The notes: generated by a model not told the origin, from the sequence alone. A DNA stretch of 64,000 nucleotides from CAZHEV01 sp964531335 [NCBI: uncultured bacterium] (GCA_964531335.1 CAZHEV010000014.1:20164-84163); one strand, 5' to 3'; counted from the first letter of the stretch, positions 16,571 through 25,626 are shown. Numbers and translations are program-made.

Positions 16571-17167
16571 ATGCTCGAACCTTTGATGGAATTCGACAGA
16601 TGGCTCTTTCGTACGATCAACCAAGAGGGCGCGAACCCGTTGTTCGACGCGGTCATGCCTTTTCTGACCGACTTCTCGAACTTCGAGATACCGCTGGCGA
16701 TAGTCTGGGTGCTCCTGCTGGTTTTCGGCGGCAGGCGGGGCAGGGTGACCGCCCTGGCGGTGGCAATCACTCTTCTTCTGACCGATCAGGTATCGAGTCA
16801 CGTCGTCAAGCCCCTGGCTCAGAGGGAGCGCCCGTGCGTGGCGCTGGAGGAGGTGAGGCTGCTGGTGGGTTTCAAGAACACGCTCTCCTTTACGTCCTCG
16901 CACGCGGCGAACATATTCGGAGCGGCGACAGTGCTCTCTCTGGCCTACGGGCGCCTGACCGCCGGTTTTCTGATAATAGCGGCGGCGGTCGCCTACTCCA
17001 GGGTCTACGTGGGGGTGCATTACCCCTTCGACGTCATAGCCGGGGCGGTCTTGGGCGCGGGAACAGGGTTGGGCGTGAGCGCACTGGCGGGGGCGGCTCT
17101 CAGAAGATGGTGGAGACGGAAAAGGGAAGCCGTCCGGGGAGATGAGGATGAAGAAAGCGGTCCTTGA
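16571..17167 (+). CDS. PAP2-family membrane phosphatase
   Basis: A 198-residue integral membrane phosphatase of the PAP2 superfamily. The three active-site motifs are present: KPLAQRERP (KxxxxxxRP) near residue 80, SFTSSHA (PSGH-like, with Ser-Ser-His) near 110, and SRVYVGVHYPFD (SRx5Hx3D) near 145. Five or six hydrophobic segments surround them. Family members remove phosphate from lipid pyrophosphates, for example undecaprenyl pyrophosphate or phosphatidylglycerophosphate; the substrate here is not evident. It lies between the metal sensor and the metal ATPase and overlaps the latter by 20 bases, so it is co-expressed with metal efflux. That is an unusual partner. The start is less certain, since the AGGAGG site is 15 bases upstream. 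Confidence 0.85.
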   Translation: MLEPLMEFDRWLFRTINQEGANPLFDAVMPFLTDFSNFEIPLAIVWVLLLVFGGRRGRVTALAVAITLLLTDQVSSHVVKPLAQRERPCVALEEVRLLVGFKNTLSFTSSHAANIFGAATVLSLAYGRLTAGFLIIAAAVAYSRVYVGVHYPFDVIAGAVLGAGTGLGVSALAGAALRRWWRRKREAVRGDEDEESGP

Positions 17168-19334
17168 GATAACAGCGAAGGACGCGTGGGGCTGCGACAA
17201 GAAGCGTCCGGGCACCAGGCTGAGTTTCTCCGTGGCCGGAATGCACTGCGCGGAATGCGCCCTCAATATAGAGAGGTCCGTCAAGCACATCTCGGGCGTC
17301 CTCGGCGCCGACGTCAACTATGTGTCCGGGTCCGCAGTGGTCTGGTACGACCCTTACAGGGTCAGTCCGGAGCGAATAAGGCGGGCCATCGAAAGGCCCG
17401 GCTATAAAGTCGGCGACTCCGTGATGACGCAGGCCTCTTCATGGCTGGGTCGGAACAGGCTCAGGCTTTCCGTGGCGGCCTCCGGGGCGTGCCTGGCGGC
17501 GGCCTGGGGCATCAGGGCGCTCTATCCCGAAGGATACGGCGGGATCTGGTCGCCCGGCGTAGCGCTCGCGCTCGCCGCCGTCGCGGTGGGGGGCCTGGCG
17601 ATCTTCATAAACGCCGTGAGGACCCTCTTGTCGTTGAACGCAAACGTCAACGTGCTGGTGACGGCGGCGGCCGCCGCCGCCATAGCGATAGGGGACTACA
17701 CCGAGGCCGCCACCGTGGTGTTCATACTCGTCCTTGGAGAAATGCTCGAGGACTTCGCCGTCCGCAAGACCAAGAGAGCGATATCGGGCTTGATCAAGCT
17801 GACGCCGAAGGCCGCGACCGTGCGCAGGGACGGCAAGGAGATAGAGGTTCCCGCCGACTCGGTCCGGGTCGGCGACATAGTCCTTGTCAGGCCCGGCGAC
17901 CGAGTTCCGGTCGACGGCGAGGTCACCTCGGGCAAGGGCCACGTGGACGAATCCACGATCACCGGCGAGCCGGTCCCGGTCGAGGCCGGCCCGGGCTCGG
18001 AGGTCTACAGCGGCACGGTCCTGACCACCGGATATGTGGAGCTCAGCGCCGGCAAGGTGAGCGCCGACTCGACACTGGCCAGGATCAAGAGGCTGGTGGT
18101 GGAGGCGCAGAGGGAAAAGGCGCCGGTCCAAAGGACCATGGACTCGCTGGCCCGCTACTTCGTGCCGGCGGTCTTCATGGCGGCGGCGATCACCTTTGCG
18201 GTGACAAATGTCATGGAGCGGGCGATAACGGTCTTGATAGTCGCGTGCCCGTGCGCCCTTGTGCTGGGAACGCCCACCGCCGTAGTGGCGGGGCTGGGCC
18301 GGGCCGCCAGAGACGGCATTCTCATCAAAGGAGGGGCCTTCCTGGAGACGGCGGGCCGGGTCGACGCCGTGCTGCTCGACAAGACCGGGACCGTCACGGA
18401 GGGAGCCCCGAAGGTCGTCGATATAGTGCGCATGGACCATCACAGCGAGGAAGAGATCCTGAAGCTGGCGGCCTCCGTGGAGAAGATGTCGGGCCATCCG
18501 CTCGGCGCCGCGGTGCTCGAAGAGGCCTCCCGTCGCGGCCTCGCGCTCGAACAGGGCCGCGACTTCGTCATCGAGAAGGGTATGGGGGTCGCCGCTTCCG
18601 TGGGCGAGAGGTCCGTCCATGTCGGCAGCCCGAGGTACATGGAGCGGCTGGGCGTGTTCGTGCCCGAGCGGCTCGCCGGCGCCGCCGGCGACGGCGGGGG
18701 GCACGGCAGAGGATCGATACTCGTAAGCCACGACGGGGAGCTCTGCGGCGCGATATCTGTTTGGGATCCGCCGCGCGAGGGGGCGGCCGAGGCTGTCTCG
18801 GATCTGCGAAGCGCCGGGGTCTCACGGGTGGTCATGCTCACGGGCGACGGCCGTCATTCCGCGAAGAGGGCGGCGGAGCTTGTGGGGATAGACGAGGTGC
18901 ACGCCGAGATGCTGCCGGAGGAGAAGCTCGACTGGGTCAGAAGTCTCAAGGGCGAGGGCTATCGCGTGGCCGTCGTCGGAGACGGCGTCAACGACGCTCC
19001 GGCCCTGGCGGCGGCTGACGTGGGAGTGGCCATGGGGGCGAAGGGGACCGACGTGGCGATGGAGACGGCGGATATCGCTCTCATGTCCGACGATCTTTCC
19101 CGCGTGCCCGAGGCGATCTCTCTGGGAAAGAGAGCGATCCGGGTGATAGGACAGAACGCGGTCTTCGCGCTCGGGTTCAATCTCGCGATGGTCGCGCTGG
19201 CCGCATGGGGAGCCCTGGACATGATCGAGGGGGCCCTGGTTCACCAGGCCAGCTCTCTGGGGGTCATAGCCAACTCCATGAGACTTTTCGTGGGCGGCCG
19301 GCGCTCCGGCGGGCGCGGGCGGGCGAAAAGTTGA
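17148..19334 (+). CDS. Heavy-metal P1B-type ATPase (CadA/ZntA-like exporter)
   Basis: A 728-residue cation pump. An N-terminal heavy-metal-associated domain carries Cys34-x2-Cys37 in GMHCAEC. Membrane helices surround the CPC metal site at 367-369 (CPCALVLGTPTAV). The phosphorylated residue is Asp411 in DKTGT, and the hinge GDGVNDAPAL is near the C terminus. Such pumps use ATP to export Zn, Cd, Pb, Co or Cu. The CPC site is shared by the Cu and Zn groups, but the CadC-like sensor upstream argues for Cd/Zn/Pb. The ATG at 17148 was preferred to 17142 because GGGGAG lies six bases before it. It overlaps the PAP2 gene. Confidence 0.93.
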   Translation: MKKAVLEITAKDAWGCDKKRPGTRLSFSVAGMHCAECALNIERSVKHISGVLGADVNYVSGSAVVWYDPYRVSPERIRRAIERPGYKVGDSVMTQASSWLGRNRLRLSVAASGACLAAAWGIRALYPEGYGGIWSPGVALALAAVAVGGLAIFINAVRTLLSLNANVNVLVTAAAAAAIAIGDYTEAATVVFILVLGEMLEDFAVRKTKRAISGLIKLTPKAATVRRDGKEIEVPADSVRVGDIVLVRPGDRVPVDGEVTSGKGHVDESTITGEPVPVEAGPGSEVYSGTVLTTGYVELSAGKVSADSTLARIKRLVVEAQREKAPVQRTMDSLARYFVPAVFMAAAITFAVTNVMERAITVLIVACPCALVLGTPTAVVAGLGRAARDGILIKGGAFLETAGRVDAVLLDKTGTVTEGAPKVVDIVRMDHHSEEEILKLAASVEKMSGHPLGAAVLEEASRRGLALEQGRDFVIEKGMGVAASVGERSVHVGSPRYMERLGVFVPERLAGAAGDGGGHGRGSILVSHDGELCGAISVWDPPREGAAEAVSDLRSAGVSRVVMLTGDGRHSAKRAAELVGIDEVHAEMLPEEKLDWVRSLKGEGYRVAVVGDGVNDAPALAAADVGVAMGAKGTDVAMETADIALMSDDLSRVPEAISLGKRAIRVIGQNAVFALGFNLAMVALAAWGALDMIEGALVHQASSLGVIANSMRLFVGGRRSGGRGRAKS

Positions 19335-19363
19335 AGCCGCGCCCGCAAAGGCCTCTTTTGACG

Positions 19364-19393
19364 TTGACCGCGGGCGGGCGAAGTAGTTACGAT
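19364..19393 (+). promoter_or_regulatory. Candidate promoter of ybbR-like gene
   Basis: TTGACC at 19364-19369 and TACGAT at 19388-19393 are 18 bases apart, in the 103-base gap between the ATPase gene and the YbbR-domain gene. Confidence 0.5.
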
Positions 19394-19437
19394 GACCGTA
19401 GTTCGCGCACTCAACTATCCCACATGCGACTTGAGCC

Positions 19438-20157
19438 ATGTCTCTCAACTTGAAGAACATCTTTACGCAGCGGCTCGGCCTCAAGCTCGCGTCGATCTTG
19501 TTGTCCCTGGTCGTATTCACGCACGTCTATACCGAGCAGGAGAGGGAATGGATACTCGACGTCCCTCTGGAGATAACCGGCCTCTCGGAAGATCTCTGCT
19601 ACGTCTCTTCCCCGCCGGCCAAAGTCGTCGCCCAGGTAAGGGGAAAGGGCAAGAACCTCATAAAGCTCAAGTTCAAGGAGGCCCGCGCGATGGTCGACCT
19701 CAGCAATGTCGGACAGGGAACGGTGAGAAGGGTGCTGTCCGGGTCGGACGTCGTGATTCCGCCGGACTTGAACGTGACCGTGGCGGACGTCCTCGAACCG
19801 AACGTGCTGAGCCTCGAGCTGGACTCCAGAGTGGAGAAGTCGGTCAGGGTGGTGCCGGTCTACTCGGGCGCTCTGGCTTCCGGCTTGTCCTTGAGCGGTC
19901 CTCCGGAGGTCGAGCCCGAGCAGATAAAGGTCAGCGGCGCCCGGAAGGTGATCGCCCAGCTCGATTACATCAACACCGAGCCCATCGACATCGGGGGGAT
20001 GACCGACAAGAGCACCGTCGAGGCGGAACTCGACCCCGGCGCCCTTAACCTGGCTCTCGAGCCCTCGAGCGTCCGGGTGACCTTTGTGCTGGAGAAGGCG
20101 GAACAGAGGCGGCGCGGAGACGAAGACTTAGGGGGCTCGTCCCTCGACGGCGGCTAG
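19438..20157 (+). CDS. YbbR-domain protein (CdaR-like)
   Basis: A 239-residue membrane-anchored protein. A short cytoplasmic start (MSLNLKNIFTQRLGLKLASI) leads into one transmembrane segment (about 15-32), then two YbbR-type beta domains (about 38-120 and 122-225) outside the membrane. In Firmicutes, CdaR/YbbR binds the diadenylate cyclase CdaA and tunes c-di-AMP synthesis. CdaA and GlmM genes, the usual neighbours, are not adjacent here. The last 20 residues are charged and probably disordered. A promoter-like site upstream suggests that it is transcribed separately from the metal-efflux genes. Confidence 0.82.
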   Translation: MSLNLKNIFTQRLGLKLASILLSLVVFTHVYTEQEREWILDVPLEITGLSEDLCYVSSPPAKVVAQVRGKGKNLIKLKFKEARAMVDLSNVGQGTVRRVLSGSDVVIPPDLNVTVADVLEPNVLSLELDSRVEKSVRVVPVYSGALASGLSLSGPPEVEPEQIKVSGARKVIAQLDYINTEPIDIGGMTDKSTVEAELDPGALNLALEPSSVRVTFVLEKAEQRRRGDEDLGGSSLDGG

Positions 20158-20659
20158 GCGATGTCGAGGAACGGCCCCGACCCCAGGGTACGGGCGGCGC
20201 CGGCGACTGGTCTCAGCTTCTTAGTGTGGCCGGTGAGCTCCTTAGTTGGCTGCTGCCGGCGCCACCCGGATTCTCTTATGCCCCGTGATGCGCTTTTTTC
20301 TCTTATGGGAAACGCAGCCGGTTTCCCGGAGAAGGTCGAAGGGCGGCTGCGATGGGGCGATCGCGCCTCCCTCTGTCTTGCGGTCCAGCCGGGCCGCGGA
20401 CGAAGGCTCCCAAGTCTCCGCCCGCGACGTTGTTCCGGCTGCTTTCCCTCCCCCACTGTGTCGCAATGCAAGGCACGTGCCTTTATGCGCTTCTGAGCGC
20501 TCTTGGCGCCGTTGCGTTGAAAACGCGCTCTTTGCGGCACTTGCGGCGGGAAGGCGGACGCGGCCCTTTTGGGGGCGGCGGCCCGTTTTCGTGCGAGCTG
20601 CACTGCCGGGCGTTGCAGTTCACCAGACTTGCCGCCGGAACCTTATGGGAAAAAAAGCC
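20158..20659. other. Long intergenic region before hup, no gene recognised
   Basis: About 500 bases without a supported reading frame, unusual in this dense window. There is a perfect 7-bp stem GGGAAAC/GTTTCCC near 20307-20327 without a T run, and several T-rich patches. I find no tRNA, tmRNA, RNase P, SRP or 6S RNA signature. It may be a long regulatory leader region or hold an unrecognised RNA. Confidence 0.4.
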
Positions 20660-20688
20660 TTGACGGTTTTTCGGGCTTGTGCTATCGA
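20660..20688 (+). promoter_or_regulatory. Promoter of HU gene
   Basis: TTGACG at 20660-20665 and TATCGA at 20683-20688 are exactly 17 bases apart, giving a leader of about 90 bases before the HU start. Confidence 0.6.
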
Positions 20689-20784
20689 GGCTTTCAACGG
20701 AGTGGGATCCCCTTGGGGCTCCAGCAAGGCACCCGCGCCGGCGGCCTTGCGTACGCGCGCCGGCAAGCGGAAAGGAGCGTCCGT

Positions 20785-21066
20785 ATGACCAAAGCCGATC
20801 TTGTTGACGAGATTTCGGACCGCACAGGCCTGACCAAGAAGGACGTGGCGGACACGGTGGACGAGTTCATTCGTGCTGTTATCGGGGCTCTGAAGAACGG
20901 CCATCACATTGAGATAAGAGGATTCGGCACCTTCAGGGTCAAGGAGCGTAAACCGCGCACGGCCAGAAATCCCCGCACTGGGGAGACGGTGCCCGTCCCC
21001 GCCAGGAAGGTCCCGGTCTTCAAAGTCTCCAAAGAACTCAAGGAGCTGGTTACACAGTCCTTGTGA
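20785..21066 (+). CDS. hup: HU-family DNA-binding protein
   Basis: A 93-residue nucleoid protein of the HU/IHF family. It has the full pattern: N-terminal helices MTKADLVDEISDRTGLTKKD, GALKNGHHIEIRGFGTFRVKERKPR, and the DNA-embracing arm with ARNPRTGETVPVPARKVPVFK. The protein bends and compacts DNA as a dimer. The ATG at 20785 follows AAAGGAG at 20771-20777. There is a single copy in this window with its own promoter. HU and IHF subunits cannot be separated with certainty, but the arm sequence is HU-like. Confidence 0.95.
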   Translation: MTKADLVDEISDRTGLTKKDVADTVDEFIRAVIGALKNGHHIEIRGFGTFRVKERKPRTARNPRTGETVPVPARKVPVFKVSKELKELVTQSL

Positions 21067-21228
21067 GACGACGGGCCTTTAGCGCCGGGAAGGTCGGACG
21101 CGGGCGCCGTCGTCTCGTGAGAGAGCAATGCTCGCTCGGGGCCCGACAGGCCGACTTGGCGCTGAGCCCACTTCCAGCGAGCCGGCAGGCGCCGGGCCGG
21201 CACGCCTTGATGGGAGGCGCCCTGCGCT

Positions 21229-21912
21229 CTAATCCCTGCCCCTGAGCAAGAGCAACCTGATGAGGGTCATTACCGCCATCGCGGCGGAGGCAACGTAGGT
21301 CAGTGCCGCGGCGTTCAAGACTTTCGACGCCGGAGCCATCTCCGCCTCCGCGAGGGCGCCGCTGCCTCTGAGCATCTGCCTGGCCCGCTTGCTCGCGTCA
21401 AGCTCCACGGGCAAAGTCACCAGCTGAAACAGAACCGCGAAAGAGAAAAGTATTATCCCTATGTCCAGAAGCGGGGGTATCTGGAAAAGCAGACCGCCGA
21501 TGAACAGCGGGAAGAGCATGGTGCTGCCCAGGTTGGCGAAAGGGACGAGCTTGTCCCTTATGACTATCGCCTTGTAACCCGTTCCGTGCTGGACGGCGTG
21601 TCCTACTTCGTGGGCCGCGATTCCCAGCGCGGCGACGGATCTGCCCCCGTACACCTGAGGCGAGAGGGCTATCACTTTGTTCCGGGGATCGAAGTGGTCC
21701 GCAAGGTCCCGCTCCACGGGCGTCACCTTGATGTCGCCGAGCTGATTCCGGCTGAGCAGCAGTGAAGCCACCTCGCGCCCGGTCATTCGGCCCGAGGCCT
21801 GAACCTTGGAGTACTTAGCGAACGCGGACTTCACCCTGTGTTGCGCGTAGATCCCGAGCACCAGGGCGGGGATGAGCAAGAAAAAGGTCCAATCGAACGG
21901 ATAGATGAACAT
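21229..21912 (-). CDS. Membrane zinc metallopeptidase, YugP type
   Basis: A 227-residue integral membrane protein of the neutral zinc metallopeptidase family (YugP/DUF2268-like naming). An N-terminal helix (MFIYPFDWTFFLLIPALVLGIYA) precedes the zinc motif HEVGH at 101-105 in GIAAHEVGHAVQH. Further hydrophobic segments follow at about 125-165 and 200-222. Conserved ASGRMTGREVA and IALSPQVYGGRSVAA flank the site. The physiological substrate is unknown, and a role in membrane protein quality control is inferred. The start at 21912 has GGAGG upstream. It has its own strong promoter on the minus strand. Confidence 0.85.
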   Translation of the reverse strand: MFIYPFDWTFFLLIPALVLGIYAQHRVKSAFAKYSKVQASGRMTGREVASLLLSRNQLGDIKVTPVERDLADHFDPRNKVIALSPQVYGGRSVAALGIAAHEVGHAVQHGTGYKAIVIRDKLVPFANLGSTMLFPLFIGGLLFQIPPLLDIGIILFSFAVLFQLVTLPVELDASKRARQMLRGSGALAEAEMAPASKVLNAAALTYVASAAMAVMTLIRLLLLRGRD

Positions 21913-21972
21913 TGCGGGGCTACCTCCATGGTACCGTTGCCGCGTGCTACGGTGTATTCTCTTCGCAACCAA

Positions 21973-22001
21973 ACGTTAAGTATTCGTCGCCCCTGTGTCA
22001 A
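21973..22001 (-). promoter_or_regulatory. Promoter of YugP-type peptidase gene
   Basis: On the minus strand TTGACA (22001-21996) and TAACGT (21978-21973) are 17 bases apart, placing transcription start about 55 bases before the ATG. Confidence 0.65.
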
Positions 22002-22121
22002 TATAAGCTGGCGGCGGGGTCGCCGGGCCGGCCGGCGAGATCGGTCATTACGCGGCGGGCCCAGGGGCTACCATCCTTTTGACGAGATCGGGTGACTTCC
22101 GGTTCCCGGGGGAGAGCGAGA

Positions 22122-23159
22122 ATGAGCGACGTGAAGACCATAGATCTGAGGAGCGATACCGTCACCAGGCCGTCCAAGGAGATGCGGGCCGCCATAGCGG
22201 CGGCGGCCGTGGGGGACGACGTCTTCCGGGACGATCCGACCGTCGTAGTCCTGGAGGAGAGGGTCGCGTCCTTGCTCGGCAAGGAGGCGGGCCTTTTCGT
22301 GCCCAGCGGGACGATGGGCAACGAGGTCGCGATCAGGGTCCATACCAGCCCGGGCGACGAGGTGATCGCGGAGTGGAGCTCTCACGCCGTCAACAATGAG
22401 ACGGGCGGTCCCTCCGCGCTGGCCGGCGTGCAGTTCAGGCCGGTGAAGACCCGTCGCGGGCACATGAAGGTGGAACAGGTCGCGGAGCTGGTCCGGCCCG
22501 CCGAGATACACCTGCCTCGCACCTCGCTCGTCATCATGGAGAACACCCACAACATGGCCGGAGGGACGGTTTATCCCATCGAGGACATGGAGGCCGTATC
22601 GGCCTACGCCCGGGAGATGGGGATCGCCGTCCACCTGGACGGGGCCAGATTGTTCAACGCCAGCGCCGCGTCGGGCGTTCCGGCCGAGCGATACGCCGCG
22701 TGCGCGGACTCGGTGATGACGTGCATGTCGAAGGCCCTGGGCGCGCCCATAGGCTCGGTGCTCACTGGAAGCGCGGGTTTCATCGAGAGGGCGAGAAGGT
22801 ACAGGAAGATGTACGGGGGCGGAATGAGGCAGGTGGGTATTCTGGCCGCCGCATGTCTCTATGCGCTGGAGCACAATCTGCCCAGACTGCGTGAGGACCA
22901 CGAGAAGGCGAAGCTGCTGGCGCAGGAGCTGGCGCCATCGCCCGCGCTGGAGGTCGATCCGGGTACGGTTGAGACCAACATAGTGATGATGGGAACCAAG
23001 GGGCAGGGCGACGCCGCCTCCTACGAGAGGCCGTTGGCGGACAGAGGGATCCTCGTGCTGGCCCTTGGGCCCCGCAACCTGCGGGCGGTCACGCATCAGG
23101 ACGTCTCGCGCGAGGAGATAGTCGAGGCCGCGCGGAGAATCCGCGAAGTAGTCGGGTGA
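22122..23159 (+). CDS. ltaE: Low-specificity L-threonine aldolase
   Basis: A 345-residue PLP enzyme that splits threonine or allo-threonine into glycine and acetaldehyde. It opens with the family signature DLRSDTVTRPSKEMRAA and has GDDVFRDDPTV. The PLP lysine is Lys204 in MSKALGAPIGS, and HLDGARLFNA holds the conserved Asp and Arg. The ATG at 22122 follows GGGGGAGAG. The adenylosuccinate lyase gene follows 41 bases later on the same strand. Glycine made here could feed purine and thiazole synthesis, which is a loose inference. Confidence 0.92.
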   Translation: MSDVKTIDLRSDTVTRPSKEMRAAIAAAAVGDDVFRDDPTVVVLEERVASLLGKEAGLFVPSGTMGNEVAIRVHTSPGDEVIAEWSSHAVNNETGGPSALAGVQFRPVKTRRGHMKVEQVAELVRPAEIHLPRTSLVIMENTHNMAGGTVYPIEDMEAVSAYAREMGIAVHLDGARLFNASAASGVPAERYAACADSVMTCMSKALGAPIGSVLTGSAGFIERARRYRKMYGGGMRQVGILAAACLYALEHNLPRLREDHEKAKLLAQELAPSPALEVDPGTVETNIVMMGTKGQGDAASYERPLADRGILVLALGPRNLRAVTHQDVSREEIVEAARRIREVVG

Positions 23160-23200
23160 GCGTGTCGAGACCGCGTGCACCAGGACAGGGGGTAATAGTA

Positions 23201-24613
23201 ATGGAACCTTACGAATTCGCGTGCCCCATAGACTCGAGGTACTACGGCGCCGACACGAGGTTCTTCGAGAGGCTCAAGCCTTACGTCTCCGAGGAGTCCT
23301 CCGTCCGGTACATGGCGATGGTGGAGCTCGCGCTCGTCGAGACGCTCGCCGAGTGGAAGATCTGCCCCCCCGGGGTGCCCGAGGAGGTCCGCGGGGCGAT
23401 AGACGACGTAACCGCGCGTGAGGTCTACGAGGAGGAGGCCAGGGTCGGTCACAACATTAGGGCCCTGGTGAACTGCATCAGGCGCAGGTTGAGCGAAGAG
23501 GCGGCGGGCTGGGTGCATCTGTTCGCGACCTCGGCCGACGTGCTGGACACCGCGAACGCCCTGAGGCTTAAAGCCCTGGCGAACCAAGTTCTGCTGCCGG
23601 ACCTGTTCTCCCTGCACAGGGCGGTGTCGCGCCTGGCGAGAGAGCACGCGGCCACCGTCCAGATAGGGCGGACGCACGGAATGTTCGCCGAGCCGGTCAC
23701 CTTCGGCTTCGCGCTCTCGCTGTACGTCGAGCGGCTGGGAGGGAGGATAGTCCGCCTGAAGGAGGCGGCCGCGGAGCTGCCCGGGATGTTCTCCGGGGCG
23801 GTGGGCGCCCACAACGCCCTATCGCTCGTCGTGGACGACCCCCAGGCCTTCGAGCAGTCCCTGCTCGGCAAGCTGGGCCTGGAGCCGGGCGGGACGGGCG
23901 TGTCCTCGCAGATAGCGCAGCCCGAGCCCGTGACGGATCTGGCCTATGCCGCGGTTTCGTGCTTCTCGGTGATGGCCAATCTCGCGGACGACGTCCGTGG
24001 GCTGCATCGAAGCGAGATCGCCGAGGTCAGGGAGGGCTACGGGGCGGACCAGGTGGGTTCCTCCACTATGCCTCATAAGGTAAACCCCAAGACATTCGAA
24101 AACGTGAAGAGCATGTGGAAAGAGTTCATGCCCAGGATGGTCACCGTGTTCATGGACCAGATATCCGAGCACCAGCGGGACCTGACGAACTCCGCCTCCG
24201 GCAGGTTCGTCTTCGAGCTCCTCACGGGATTCTCTTACTCCGTCCGGCGGTTGACCTCGGCGGTCGAAGGGCTGGAGGTGGATCCCGAAGCGATGAGAGC
24301 CAATCTGGCGCGCAGCCGGGCCGAGATCGTGGCCGAGCCGCTGTACGTCGTCCTCGCCTGCCACGGCCACCCTGCCGCATACGATTACAGCAGGTCCCTG
24401 GTCAAGCGGTTCAGATCGGAGGGCGTCCCCGTGCTCGAGCTCCTGCGACAGGACCCGGCCGCGGGGATCTTCCTCGGAAAGCTCACGGACAGCCAGAAGC
24501 GGGTGCTGGAGGACCCGGCCTCCTACCTGGGGGACGCCGTGGCGCGGACGGAGACCGCATGCCGGCACTGGGGGGCCGTGATAGACACGCTGGAAAAGGA
24601 GATAGGCGGGTAG
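23201..24613 (+). CDS. purB: Adenylosuccinate lyase
   Basis: A 470-residue member of the fumarase/aspartase superfamily. The catalytic loop SSTMPHKVNP is at about 287-296, and QIGRTHGMFAEPVTFG near residue 162 carries the second conserved His. PurB acts twice in purine synthesis, removing fumarate from SAICAR and from adenylosuccinate. The opening residues (CPIDSRYYGADTRFFERL) match PurB of bacteria. The ATG at 23201 has AGGGGG upstream; an in-frame start at 23156 would add 15 residues without support. Other lyases of the superfamily (argininosuccinate, carboxymuconate) are less likely. Confidence 0.88.
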   Translation: MEPYEFACPIDSRYYGADTRFFERLKPYVSEESSVRYMAMVELALVETLAEWKICPPGVPEEVRGAIDDVTAREVYEEEARVGHNIRALVNCIRRRLSEEAAGWVHLFATSADVLDTANALRLKALANQVLLPDLFSLHRAVSRLAREHAATVQIGRTHGMFAEPVTFGFALSLYVERLGGRIVRLKEAAAELPGMFSGAVGAHNALSLVVDDPQAFEQSLLGKLGLEPGGTGVSSQIAQPEPVTDLAYAAVSCFSVMANLADDVRGLHRSEIAEVREGYGADQVGSSTMPHKVNPKTFENVKSMWKEFMPRMVTVFMDQISEHQRDLTNSASGRFVFELLTGFSYSVRRLTSAVEGLEVDPEAMRANLARSRAEIVAEPLYVVLACHGHPAAYDYSRSLVKRFRSEGVPVLELLRQDPAAGIFLGKLTDSQKRVLEDPASYLGDAVARTETACRHWGAVIDTLEKEIGG

Positions 24614-24707
24614 ATGCCCGGGCCCGACGAGCCCCGCGGCGCAGTCGGCGCCGGTCTCCTCCGCGGTCGCTCGGGACCGCGCCGCTCCGCGGATCGGCCC
24701 GCGCTCG

Positions 24708-24736
24708 TTGCCCGCCGCGTTCGCGGGTGGTATCGT
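24708..24736 (+). promoter_or_regulatory. Candidate promoter of rsmI operon
   Basis: TTGCCC at 24708-24713 and TATCGT at 24731-24736 are 17 bases apart, in the 256-base gap before rsmI. The gap holds no supported gene. Confidence 0.5.
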
Positions 24737-24869
24737 GTTATGTGTGAGCCGCGCGGGCCTTTCCCGAAAAATGGCGGGCGATACACCCGGAGCCGCCGGG
24801 AGCGCCGCCTCGGCGGCGGGCCCTGGGTCTCTTGGACCGCGCGGGCCGCGGCTTCGAAACGGGGGCCCG

Positions 24870-25604
24870 ATGAGAGGTGATGGAATCGTGGAGCCCGGCG
24901 TCCTGTACCTTGTGGCCACGCCCATAGGAAACATGGAGGACATCACACTGAGGGCGATCCGCGTGCTCGGCGAGGTGGACGTTATCGCCGCCGAGGACAC
25001 CAGGCGCACCCGGAAGCTGCTGTCCAGGCACGGCGTCGAAAAAGAGCTCACCTCCTACCACGAGCACAACGAGAGGTCGAAGGCGGCCACCTTGGTGGGC
25101 GCCCTGAAAAGTGGAAGATCCGTGGCCATCGTAAGCGACGCCGGCACTCCGGGCATCTCCGACCCGGCCTATCGCCTGGTCTCCCTGGCTATCTCGGAGG
25201 GGCTGGACGTGGTGCCCCTGCCGGGCGCGAGCTCCGTGCTCGCGGCGCTTACGGCCTCGGGGCTGCCGACGGACAGATTCGTATTCGAGGGCTTCCTTCC
25301 CATGAAGAAGGGCCCCAGGACGGCCAGGCTGCGGGACCTTTCCTCCGAGGCCAGGACCACCGTGTTCTTCGAGTCGCCTCACAGGGTGGTGAGACTTCTC
25401 GGCGAGATACGAGATCTCTGGGGGGACAGAAAGGTCGCGGTGGCGAGAGAGCTTACGAAGATCTACGAGGAAGTGCTGAGGGGCGGCGCTACGGAGGTGC
25501 TGGAGACCCTAGAGGCCAGGAAGAGCCTGAAGGGAGAGTTCGTGGTGGTGGTCGAGGGTCTCGGACGCAGGGCGCGCTCGGCGGGCGGAACCGGGAGCGG
25601 CTGA
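24870..25604 (+). CDS. rsmI: 16S rRNA 2'-O-ribose C1402 methyltransferase
   Basis: A 244-residue SAM-dependent methyltransferase that modifies C1402 of 16S rRNA in the ribosomal P site. Family motifs are clear: LYLVATPIGNMEDITLRAIRVL at the start, AAEDTRRTRKLL, the SAM loop VSDAGTPGISDPAYRLV, and VPLPGASSVLAAL with GLPTDRFVFEGFLP. The ATG at 24870 is used; a GTG at 24888 with GAGAGG ten bases upstream is a fair alternative. It heads a seven-gene operon running to 33302, with gaps of 41 bases or less and several overlaps. Confidence 0.93.
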   Translation: MRGDGIVEPGVLYLVATPIGNMEDITLRAIRVLGEVDVIAAEDTRRTRKLLSRHGVEKELTSYHEHNERSKAATLVGALKSGRSVAIVSDAGTPGISDPAYRLVSLAISEGLDVVPLPGASSVLAALTASGLPTDRFVFEGFLPMKKGPRTARLRDLSSEARTTVFFESPHRVVRLLGEIRDLWGDRKVAVARELTKIYEEVLRGGATEVLETLEARKSLKGEFVVVVEGLGRRARSAGGTGSG

Positions 25605-25626
25605 TCGCGCCGGGATCGGAGGTAAC

